A DNA stretch of 16,350 nucleotides, taken from positions 1 through 16,350 of the forward strand of contig CAMORJ010000027.1 of assembly GCA_946623775.1 (NCBI GenBank). Reading direction: 5' to 3'. A program made the position numbers and the translations under genes. Under the pieces are notes generated by a model, which was given only the letters and a program-made list of their open reading frames with translations, searched no databases and had not been told where the DNA came from. Origin of the DNA: an uncultured Bacillota bacterium (lineage in GTDB: Bacteria > Bacillota_I > Bacilli_A > RFN20 > CAG-826). Positions 7,470-13,611 of the stretch are shown piece by piece (position 1 is the first letter of the stretch; each line of letters begins with the position of its first letter).

Positions 7470-8360
7470 TCAATAGTTTCTTTGGTTGTTGTATGCCTCT
7501 AAGGCATCTACGTCCGTTTTGCGGACGTTGGATTTCGCTTCGCGGAGGATCCGTTCCACAATAAGCGGATTGAGCTTATCGATTTTCACGCCCCTCATCA
7601 CCTCCTCGAATAACGCGGTTTTCAGCGTATTGACGAAGAGGCGGAGGTCGTAATTGGTGAACCCTTTTTCCTGCAAAGCAAGCGCGAGGTCCATCAGGTT
7701 GACGTCGGAATCGCAGATGGAGCCGATTTCTCTTTTCAGCCTCTTTTGAATCCCCGGCAGAGAAAGCGGGGAAATCATGATTCGATGGCTGAAGCGATAG
7801 GGTAAGTTTTCGTCCAGATCGGCAGGGTTTCCGACCGTTGCCAGAAGCAGATGGCTGTCTGAATGGGCGAAGGTTTGGATTTCGCGGATCAACGTTATGG
7901 TTCGATGGGTGACGGGATCGGTTCCGTCTTTGAAGCGGTCATAGCCTATCGCGTCGAATCCATCCAGAATCACCACGCATCTTTGGAATTGCTCCGTGAA
8001 TGCGAACGCCGCTTCGATGTTGGCTTCCGTTTTGCCTACGTAGTTCTCACGCAGGGCTCCGCAGTTTATATCGACGATTGCGACGTCGCCGTAGAACTTC
8101 TTGTAAGAGTTCGCTAGGGCGAAAGCGAGGAACGTTTTGCCAACGCCGGGAAGCCCGTAGAACAAGATGGACTGGCCGCACTCTAGCCCAATGGATCTTT
8201 TAAATTCGATAGCTTCCTTGGGCAGCAGGAAGTCTTTTTCGAGACGCTTGACGATTTCCTCTGAGCCAGCGACATCATCCAAGGTTTGCCGGATGTCGTC
8301 GCGGAGGCTTAGAAACGCCGTGACGTCGATGTTGTTCCACTCGTAGGCGACTTCGGTCAT
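7470..8360 (-). CDS. AAA+ ATPase without MIT domain and with defective Walker B (probable pseudo-ATPase)
   Basis: A 296-residue AAA+ protein starting almost at the AAA module. The opening motif Y-E-W-N-N-I-D-V (6-13) is shared with the upstream paralogue. Walker A G-L-P-G-V-G-K-T (69-76) is intact, so nucleotide binding is likely. Walker B reads I-L-D-G-F-D (131-136): Gly134 replaces the catalytic glutamate. The sensor 1 region reads A-T-V-G-N instead of A-T-N. Pore loop 1 keeps an aromatic, E-N-Y-V-G (105-109). Arginines at 189 and 193 lie near the finger position. There is no MIT-like domain. It starts 4 bases after the stop of the upstream AAA gene and shares with it the C-terminal K-T/K-D-V-x-A-L-E-x-Y motif, so the pair most likely forms a hetero-oligomer. 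The AAA call is secure; loss of hydrolysis is inferred from one key residue plus sensor 1. Confidence 0.88.
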   Translation of the reverse strand: MTEVAYEWNNIDVTAFLSLRDDIRQTLDDVAGSEEIVKRLEKDFLLPKEAIEFKRSIGLECGQSILFYGLPGVGKTFLAFALANSYKKFYGDVAIVDINCGALRENYVGKTEANIEAAFAFTEQFQRCVVILDGFDAIGYDRFKDGTDPVTHRTITLIREIQTFAHSDSHLLLATVGNPADLDENLPYRFSHRIMISPLSLPGIQKRLKREIGSICDSDVNLMDLALALQEKGFTNYDLRLFVNTLKTALFEEVMRGVKIDKLNPLIVERILREAKSNVRKTDVDALEAYNNQRNY

Positions 8361-8364
8361 AGGT

Positions 8365-9585
8365 TTACATCAAGGAGCGTTTGTATTCCTCAAGCGCATT
8401 GACGTCTTTCGTCGTAATCGCCGAGGACGCCCTTCCTAGGCATTCCTGCACCATCACGTTATCCGCGACGGAGATATCAGGATTCTTAAGGTGGGCATCG
8501 AAGAGCTGCGACTTCACGGATTTGACGAACCTGTCGAGGTCGCGGTTGGAGAAGCGGCGCCTTGCAAGCGTCGCGGCGATCGATCCAAGGTCAACGCTAG
8601 GATCAATCGCTCCCTTGAGCTTCCTCTCCAGAGTCATCTTCAGGAGCTCTTCGGTGGGAAGAGGAACCTCAAGGGACTCGTTGACGCGGCTTACGATGGC
8701 GGCATCCAAAACATAGGGGTAGTTGGTCGCGGCGAGGAACAATAGGTTCGGGTTGGACGCGAAGCCATCGAGGTTGGTCAACAAGGTGTTGACGACCGGG
8801 ATAGCGGTGGGGTCGCCCGAGTTTTTGCCGCGGTCGGTCGCGATTGCGTCGAATTCATCCATGAATAAGACGCAACGCTCAAATTGGGTCGTGAATTGGA
8901 AGATGGCGATGAGGTTGTTCTCCGATTTGCCGACCGCGGCCTCTTTTATCTGGCCGCAGGAGACGCAGAAGAACGGGACGTCGCCGCCCGAGAATTTGGC
9001 CAATTCGTTGGAGACGGCCATGGCGAAATAGGTTTTGCCAGTGCCGGGAAGGCCATAGAGAAGGATGAAGTTCTTATTCTCCAATCCGATGGATTGCTTG
9101 TAGGCGCGCTGCTCATCCGTGAGGAAGAATTCGTTGCGGATGATGGTCTTTTGCTGCTCCATGCCCACGACATCATCGAAAAGCACCTTTTTGCGGGCTT
9201 CGGTGGCAAGGAAGCGCTTGACGTCGATGCCGTTCCATTCATAGATGATGCCGTCTTCGTCGGGCTCGCCGGCTCCGCCTTGCTCGGGCTTTGCGCTTGG
9301 CTGGGCGGGCTTTTTCACGGGCTTCGGCTTCTTGGGCTGGTCGTAGGTGAGGACTTCCTCGCCTCCGTTTTTGGCTAATTCATAGCTTTTGCGCAGGGAT
9401 TCCATCGCAACCTTATAAGCCTCACGGTTCGTGGGGTTGTGATCCATGTCATAGATCTGCTTCAAAATAGCAGTGGCTTGCTCAATGAGCTTCATCGCGG
9501 CGGGGTAATTCTTACCCATCATCTTGACCTCAGCCGCGTTTTTGAGCTCCATGTATTTGTTTTTCAGCGAATTGATGGATTCCAT
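8365..9585 (-). CDS. Vps4-like AAA+ ATPase with MIT-like N-terminus (partner of the pseudo-ATPase)
   Basis: A 406-residue protein. Residues 1-72 form an MIT-like domain, with helices around M-x-L-K-N-A-A, A-A-M-K-L-I-E-Q-A and A-M-E-S-L-R-K-S-Y. A Lys/Pro linker (about 83-105) precedes the conserved Y-E-W-N-G-I-D-V (115-122). Walker A G-L-P-G-T-G-K-T is at 178-185, Walker B F-M-D-E (241-244) is intact, and sensor 1 A-T-N is at 286-288. Only one arginine (R300 in I-V-S-R-V-N) is at the finger site. Pore loop 1 is E-A-A-V-G (215-219), without an aromatic. The next gene lacks the Walker B glutamate but has the pore aromatic, so the two are complementary. The start is 2 bases after the stop of the ESCRT-III-like gene with no Shine-Dalgarno of its own, implying translational coupling. 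Confidence 0.9.
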   Translation of the reverse strand: MESINSLKNKYMELKNAAEVKMMGKNYPAAMKLIEQATAILKQIYDMDHNPTNREAYKVAMESLRKSYELAKNGGEEVLTYDQPKKPKPVKKPAQPSAKPEQGGAGEPDEDGIIYEWNGIDVKRFLATEARKKVLFDDVVGMEQQKTIIRNEFFLTDEQRAYKQSIGLENKNFILLYGLPGTGKTYFAMAVSNELAKFSGGDVPFFCVSCGQIKEAAVGKSENNLIAIFQFTTQFERCVLFMDEFDAIATDRGKNSGDPTAIPVVNTLLTNLDGFASNPNLLFLAATNYPYVLDAAIVSRVNESLEVPLPTEELLKMTLERKLKGAIDPSVDLGSIAATLARRRFSNRDLDRFVKSVKSQLFDAHLKNPDISVADNVMVQECLGRASSAITTKDVNALEEYKRSLM

Positions 9586-9587
9586 GG

Positions 9588-10160
9588 TTAATTGAGGGTG
9601 AACATGCTTTCGGCCGAGAGCTCTTCCTCGACTGCGCCGTCGACCCTTTCTTCATAGCCCTTCATCCTCTCGTTGATCATGCTTTGGATGGAGGCGGCGT
9701 AGGTCGGATCGACGTTCATGTGATCCATGGCCTCGTCCATTCCGCCCATGAAGGCATCGACGAGGTTGTTGGTCTTCTGGAAGGTCTTGTCGAAGGCTTC
9801 GAGCTCGCGGATGATGGACTTGAGCTCGCGGGAGTCTACTAATTCGTTGACACCTGCATAGGCATCGCGAAGAGTGCGGGAGGTTTCGATTTTGTCGAAG
9901 ATGTCATCGATTCTCTCCATGATCATCTCGACTTTGTCGATATATTTCTCTTTTTCGATCTTGGCGGCAAGATAACGTTGGATCTTGGCCATGATGCGCT
10001 GCTCTTCGTCGAGGCGGCCCGCTTTCTTGTAGGCGATGGCCTGAGCGAGGGCCTCTTCGATCTTCTGATCGTAGGCTTCAGCGGATTTCTGCAATTTGCG
10101 CAACGCGAGTTTGAACTTGGTGTCAATCTCGATGCGGTTGGGCTGTGTTTTGGGTTTCAT
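9588..10160 (-). CDS. ESCRT-III/Snf7-like helical protein (module 1)
   Basis: A 190-residue all-helical, highly charged protein. The basic N-terminal part and helices at about 12-90 form a likely antiparallel hairpin, including A-L-R-K-L-Q-K-S-A and E-E-Q-R-I-M-A-K-I-Q-R-Y-L. A further helical region spans 93-145, and an acidic tail (E-E-R-V-D-G-A-V-E-E-E-L) ends the protein. This is the ESCRT-III layout. The central part (about 90-150) can be laid against residues 80-145 of the other ESCRT-III-like protein, with shared V-D-S / M-D-S and M-G-G-M-D / M-G-D-L-D positions. AAAGGAG lies 7 bases before the ATG. It is 12 bases after the coiled-coil gene and directly before a MIT-AAA gene. The likely role is a membrane-bound filament subunit remodelled by the adjacent AAA pair; this is inference. 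Confidence 0.7.
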   Translation of the reverse strand: MKPKTQPNRIEIDTKFKLALRKLQKSAEAYDQKIEEALAQAIAYKKAGRLDEEQRIMAKIQRYLAAKIEKEKYIDKVEMIMERIDDIFDKIETSRTLRDAYAGVNELVDSRELKSIIRELEAFDKTFQKTNNLVDAFMGGMDEAMDHMNVDPTYAASIQSMINERMKGYEERVDGAVEEELSAESMFTLN

Positions 10161-10172
10161 TGGGTCGCTCCT

Positions 10173-11141
10173 TTAATCAAACTGCGAGAGCAAAGCTTCG
10201 TTCTCGGAGGCAACCGCTTCGGAGTTGGTGCCGGTGGCGGTGGCGCCCATGGCGAGCTCGGAATTGCCGACGGCCAGATTGTTGACACGGCCCTGCTCGT
10301 TGATTTCGACGACTCCGGATAGTCCTTCGTCGAGGGCCTGGAGTCCTTCGACTGCGGTCGAGACGTCGACGGTGACCTGCTCGACGCCGCCTGCGAGGTT
10401 GGCGTTATGCTCGGCGACCGCTTTCTTGATGATGGTTTCTTGAGCGGTGGCAATGGCCTGGCAGCGCTGAATCTGGACGTTGAGGCTTGCCTTCTGCTCC
10501 AAAAGTTTCTTCAACTTGCGGTTGAGGGTATCCTGAGACATTCCGACGGCTTGGGCATCGGCAGCCATGGTCTTGGCTTGCGTGTTGATGGCGGCGATGC
10601 TCCTCTCATACTGATTGATGAGGGCGTTCTGCTCGAGCAGTTTGACCTGCGCGTCAACGTATCCAGGATTGCTGTAGAGTTTGGCCCTTTCCGAAGAAGT
10701 CATATCGGAAATGACTTCATCAATGGCGAAGATGTAATCGTATGCCGCGGCGGCGCCGTTGGGGGCCTGAAGCGCGGAGATTGCGTCATTGATGAACTTG
10801 TCGAGGAACTGCGCGATCGTGTTGTTCAGGGCAGGGGAGCCGACGAGGTCGCTCCTCTGCAATCTGTCGATGACCTCTTGGGTTTTGTTGCGCAGCGTGG
10901 CGTTGTTGCGGAGGTCGGCTTCGGTGTAAAGCTTGTTCATCCTGGCGATGACGGAGCCGACGAGCTTCTTCTTTTCTTGCGCGTCTTCCATCTGGCCGAT
11001 GACAGCCTTTTTGTTAGCCGGCTGCTGCCCGATTCCGCTTCCGCCGCCGAAAGAGGCGTTGGTCTTTTTCGTTAGCGCCTCTTGAGCCTGCTGCTCGGCT
11101 TTTTTCTGCTTCTTTTCTCTAATACCATCGAATAATCCCAT
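10173..11141 (-). CDS. Coiled-coil protein with amphipathic MGLF N-terminus (possible PspA/ESCRT-III-like filament or adaptor)
   Basis: A 322-residue soluble protein that I do not recognise at family level. The N-terminus M-G-L-F-D-G-I-R-E-K-K can form a short amphipathic helix, followed by a Gly/Gln-rich linker (about 28-45). Residues 50-150 are helical. A long coiled coil runs over about 160-248 with heptad-like K-L-L-E-Q and N-R-K-L-K-K-L-L-E-Q. The C-terminus (about 250-322) is Val/Ala/Glu rich and ends in L-L-S-Q-F-D. It begins with the same M-G-L-F as the SPFH-like protein encoded just upstream. AAGGAG precedes the ATG at a good distance. A third ESCRT-III/PspA-type filament protein or an adaptor between the SPFH scaffold and the ESCRT-III-like subunits are both possible; sequence alone does not decide. 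Confidence 0.75.
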   Translation of the reverse strand: MGLFDGIREKKQKKAEQQAQEALTKKTNASFGGGSGIGQQPANKKAVIGQMEDAQEKKKLVGSVIARMNKLYTEADLRNNATLRNKTQEVIDRLQRSDLVGSPALNNTIAQFLDKFINDAISALQAPNGAAAAYDYIFAIDEVISDMTSSERAKLYSNPGYVDAQVKLLEQNALINQYERSIAAINTQAKTMAADAQAVGMSQDTLNRKLKKLLEQKASLNVQIQRCQAIATAQETIIKKAVAEHNANLAGGVEQVTVDVSTAVEGLQALDEGLSGVVEINEQGRVNNLAVGNSELAMGATATGTNSEAVASENEALLSQFD

Positions 11142-11173
11142 GGTGTTCTCCTTGTGTATGTTTTTGCTATTGA

Positions 11174-11219
11174 AGGCTAAGCATCGATGCCCGATTTGCG
11201 GGGCATTGACGCTTAGCCT
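11174..11219 (-). other. Strong intercistronic stem-loop inside the operon
   Basis: The arms AGGCTAAGC (11174-11182) and GCTTAGCCT (11211-11219) are a perfect 9-bp inverted repeat. In minus-strand RNA a G-U, a U-A and a C-G pair, one A-C mismatch and the 6-bp stem AUGCCC/GGGCAU continue it, giving about 18 pairs and an 8-base loop. No U-run follows in the direction of the operon, so it is not a classic terminator. It lies between the SPFH gene and the other seven genes and may protect an mRNA end, be a processing site, or attenuate transcription. Confidence 0.75.
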
Positions 11220-11251
11220 CTATCTTTTGACGTGGTGTCGGCTGTAAGCGA

Positions 11252-12211
11252 CTATTCCAATTTTGCTCCGCAATCGGGGCAGAATCTGGCACGCGGATTC
11301 GTGATTTCGGCGCCGCATTCGGGGCAATAGTGCTTGCCGGGGGTGACGGGGGCGCGGCCAGCCGCTTCGCCGCGGGTGGGGGCGACGCCCTCGTAGGAAA
11401 CGTGGGAAGTGGTATTGGTATTGCCGGTGGTGGTCCTTTCGGCGGTGATGACGTTGACTTCGTGGGCGCGCTCCCTTTCTTCGTCGTCCACGCGTTCGGC
11501 GCGGCGGCGCTGACGGTCTTCCTCGTCGAAGGAGTCAATCGCATGCTCGTTGAATTTCTTGATGATCTCGTCGATGGTCTCGCGGCCGGTTTCGTCGGTT
11601 GCTAGGCGCAAGACGACGTCGCCTTCGGTGATGGTCAAGCCCATGCGGACCAACAAGGTTCTCGCAGTGGAGGAATTGATGGCGTCCGCGGTGATTTGGC
11701 GGAGCTTGGTATAGACATTCTGATCGGTCGTGTCGGGGGTGATGGCCGAATTGGCGGAAATCGCGACATCGCTCTGGAATGGCTGCATGAAGCGATTCTT
11801 CAATTCCGCTTCGATGTCCTCGCGGGTGACGGAACGATCGAAGTGGCGCGCCATAGCGACATAGTCCCTAAGCCTGACGTTGGCGACGCCGTTGATGGCG
11901 AATTTGACTTTCGCTTCCGGCCTTGCCGCCAAGGACAGGGTATATTGCCCTGCATGGAACTGAATGGCGATGGTTTCGAATTTCTGCGAGGTCGGATAAA
12001 GATAGACTTTCGCGGTTTTGCCGAACAATTTGGATGGCAGCTTGTCGGATTCTCCGATGATTGGATTGGTATCGTCGTCGTTGAAGACGGCGGTATAGCC
12101 GCGCTGAACCTCGATTTTGACGTTTTTCTTCTTCAAATCGATTTCCAAAACCTCAACAACATATTGAGATCCTGACGATTTGAGGAAGATCTTCTCGGTG
12201 AATAAACCCAT
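11252..12211 (-). CDS. SPFH-like protein with C-terminal zinc ribbon (YdjI-like)
   Basis: The product is 319 residues from the ATG at 12211. A TTG 18 bases upstream is in frame, but GGAGGA (12222-12227) lies between it and the ATG, which decides the start. Residues 1-170 are beta-rich and then helical, with V-K-F-A-I-N-G-V-A-N-V-R-L-R-D-Y and a following R-E-D-I-E-A-E-L helix, as in the SPFH/virion-core-like family of Bacillus YdjI. A charged helix (about 225-250, D-R-Q-R-R-R-A-E-R) precedes a Thr/Asn-rich linker. The C-terminus is a treble-clef-like zinc ribbon with C-P-E-C and C-P-D-C about 14 residues apart. In Bacillus, YdjI-type proteins are encoded with PspA, an ESCRT-III relative. Here it is the first gene of the ESCRT-like operon and probably a membrane scaffold. 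There is no TM helix. Confidence 0.82.
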   Translation of the reverse strand: MGLFTEKIFLKSSGSQYVVEVLEIDLKKKNVKIEVQRGYTAVFNDDDTNPIIGESDKLPSKLFGKTAKVYLYPTSQKFETIAIQFHAGQYTLSLAARPEAKVKFAINGVANVRLRDYVAMARHFDRSVTREDIEAELKNRFMQPFQSDVAISANSAITPDTTDQNVYTKLRQITADAINSSTARTLLVRMGLTITEGDVVLRLATDETGRETIDEIIKKFNEHAIDSFDEEDRQRRRAERVDDEERERAHEVNVITAERTTTGNTNTTSHVSYEGVAPTRGEAAGRAPVTPGKHYCPECGAEITNPRARFCPDCGAKLE

Positions 12212-12241
12212 AGTTGATATGTCCTCCAATAGAGTTTTCTC

Positions 12242-12270
12242 ATTTTAGCCGTTTTTGCACCTGCGCACAA
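12242..12270 (-). promoter_or_regulatory. Candidate promoter of the ESCRT-like operon
   Basis: On the minus strand, TTGTGC (12265-12270) and TAAAAT (12242-12247) are spaced by 17 bases, giving a sigma-A-like promoter with a good -10 and a half-matching -35. Transcription would start about 10 bases before the GGAGGA of the first gene. No other promoter as good was noticed between the eight genes. Confidence 0.45.
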
Positions 12271-12279
12271 TATGCGCAC
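12262..12279. promoter_or_regulatory. Paired 7-bp direct repeat over the operon -35 (candidate operator)
   Basis: TGCGCAC occurs at 12262-12268 and again at 12273-12279, a period of 11 bp or about one helical turn. Each contains the palindrome TGCGCA. The pair covers the candidate -35 of the operon. This arrangement fits binding of a dimeric regulator on one DNA face; the regulator is unknown. Confidence 0.5.
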
Positions 12280-12339
12280 ATAAGCGTTCCTATGACCAAA
12301 CGATTGCCAATAGCCTACAAACTTGAGCGCTAAGAAAGC

Positions 12340-12375
12340 GCCAAACGGAAAATATCTATTTTCCCTTTGCCAAAC
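12340..12375. promoter_or_regulatory. Perfect palindrome flanked by direct repeats before ugd
   Basis: GGAAAATA-TC-TATTTTCC (12347-12364) is a perfect 8-2-8 inverted repeat. It is flanked by GCCAAAC at 12340-12346 and again at 12369-12375. It lies in the 202-bp divergent region between the operon and ugd, immediately upstream of the ugd promoter. It could be an operator for ugd, for the divergent operon, or for both. It has no T-run in either direction that would make it a terminator. Confidence 0.5.
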
Positions 12376-12376
12376 A

Positions 12377-12405
12377 TTGGAAGAATCTCCGCTTTTGCGT
12401 ATGAT
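12377..12405 (+). promoter_or_regulatory. Candidate ugd promoter giving a near-leaderless mRNA
   Basis: TTGGAA (12377-12382) and TATGAT (12400-12405) have an ideal 17-bp spacer. The expected start point, about 7 bases after the -10, is at 12411-12414, on or next to the ugd ATG at 12414. No Shine-Dalgarno precedes that ATG, which agrees with leaderless translation. Confidence 0.5.
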
Positions 12406-12413
12406 TATGGCGA

Positions 12414-13541
12414 ATGAAAGTTGCGATTGTCGGATGCGGATACGTTGGTTTGGCCGTCGGCGCATCGTTTTTGGATGCGCATGAGGTCGTTTTCATTGAC
12501 ACTGATGAGAAGCGTTTGGAGATGGTCGCAAAAGGATTGACCCCAATCCAAGACAAGCCGATTGAAGAAGCGCTTAAAGCCAAGCGTTATGAAACCCGCA
12601 AGCCTGAGAATGGGTATGCCGATTGCGATTTGGCGATCATCTGCGTTCCCACCGATTTCTCAGAGGAAAAAGGCGAATTCGATTTGACGCAGGTCGACGT
12701 AGCGGTGGCTTCCATCGACGCGTCGAACAAAAACATCGGAATCTGCATCAAATCCACCTGCCCGATCGGCTCCACAAGGAGAATCGCGATGAGATATCCA
12801 AACCACGCCTTCTTCTGCGTGCCGGAGTTTCTGCGGGAAAGCCGCGCGTTGGAGGATTGCTTAAATCCCTCGCGCATCGTAATTGGATGCATAGATGGCA
12901 AAAATAGCGGGGACGTGTATGCGTTATTCGCTTCAGCGGCCCAGAATAAGCCCGAGATTCTTGTATGCTCTTATGAGGAAGCTGAATCCATCAAATTATT
13001 CAGCAATACATACCTTGCGATGCGCGTGGCGTTCTTCAATGAATTGGATACCTATGCGACGGAGAAGGGATTCAACCCTCAAACCATCATCCATGGAGTA
13101 AGCCTTGATCCTAGGATCGGCGATTATTACAACCATCCGTCCTTTGGGTATGGAGGCTATTGCCTTCCCAAAGACTCCAAGCAGCTTTTATCGAGCTTCG
13201 GCGATATCCCCGAGGATTTGATTCAAGCCGTCATCCATAGCAACAAGACCAGAAAATCCGTCATCGTGAACCGCGTATTGGAAGAAGCAAAGAGGCGGGG
13301 CGGAAACATCAAGGTCGGAATCGATAGGCTGGTGATGAAAGAGGGCTCCACCTCGTTCCGTCAGTCGCCTGCTTTGGACATCATTTCCGCGTTAAATCAA
13401 TCAGGGGTCCGCTTATTTTTGTTCGAACCCCTTCTAAATGACGGCTCTTTTATGGGCGCAAGCCTCCTTAGGAGCGAGAGCGACTTGAAGGGCTGCGACG
13501 TCATTTTGCATACGCTTAAAGGTGAAATCGAAATCCTGTAA
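12414..13541 (+). CDS. ugd: UDP-glucose 6-dehydrogenase
   Basis: A 375-residue enzyme that oxidises UDP-glucose to UDP-glucuronate with two NAD+, supplying uronic acids for capsule or other envelope polysaccharides. The N-terminal Rossmann motif is V-G-C-G-Y-V-G (6-12), followed by the NAD-binding Asp in F-I-D-T-D. K-S-T-C-P-I-G-S-T is at 113-121, the E-F-L-R-E-S substrate loop at 138-143, and Lys194 and Asn198 lie in S-I-K-L-F-S-N-T. The catalytic Cys250 is in F-G-Y-G-G-Y-C-L-P-K-D. The C-terminal domain has R-L-V-M-K-E-G-S, as in the short E. coli-type enzymes (about 390 residues). The start is fixed by the canonical M-K-V-A-I-V-G and has no Shine-Dalgarno. It is transcribed divergently from the ESCRT-like operon. 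No glycosyltransferases lie next to it, so it is not in a capsule cluster here. Confidence 0.95.
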   Translation: MKVAIVGCGYVGLAVGASFLDAHEVVFIDTDEKRLEMVAKGLTPIQDKPIEEALKAKRYETRKPENGYADCDLAIICVPTDFSEEKGEFDLTQVDVAVASIDASNKNIGICIKSTCPIGSTRRIAMRYPNHAFFCVPEFLRESRALEDCLNPSRIVIGCIDGKNSGDVYALFASAAQNKPEILVCSYEEAESIKLFSNTYLAMRVAFFNELDTYATEKGFNPQTIIHGVSLDPRIGDYYNHPSFGYGGYCLPKDSKQLLSSFGDIPEDLIQAVIHSNKTRKSVIVNRVLEEAKRRGGNIKVGIDRLVMKEGSTSFRQSPALDIISALNQSGVRLFLFEPLLNDGSFMGASLLRSESDLKGCDVILHTLKGEIEIL

Positions 13542-13560
13542 GCACTTTCGTGAGCAATTC

Positions 13561-13591
13561 ATTATCTTTAGATAATTAATTGATAGATAAT
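13561..13591. promoter_or_regulatory. Inverted and direct repeats in the ldh promoter region
   Basis: ATTATCT-TT-AGATAAT (13561-13576) is a perfect 7-2-7 palindrome, and TAGATAAT recurs at 13584-13591, 15 bases after its first copy. Both GATAAT copies could act as -10 elements for ldh, but neither has a convincing -35. The repeats may be an operator. They do not match the Rex consensus TTGTGA-N6-TCACAA. Confidence 0.35.
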
Positions 13592-13611
13592 CTACTTGTG
13601 GAGGTAAAACC

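Noticed and set aside
10407..11075. 222-codon open frame on the plus strand opposite the coiled-coil gene
   Set aside because: It is a mirror frame of the biased codon use of the minus-strand gene and has no start signals.
12212..12413. Small RNA or CRISPR-like array in the divergent intergenic region
   Set aside because: Only short paired boxes and one palindrome are present; there are no regularly spaced repeats of 20 bases or more, and two promoters with their operators account for the space.
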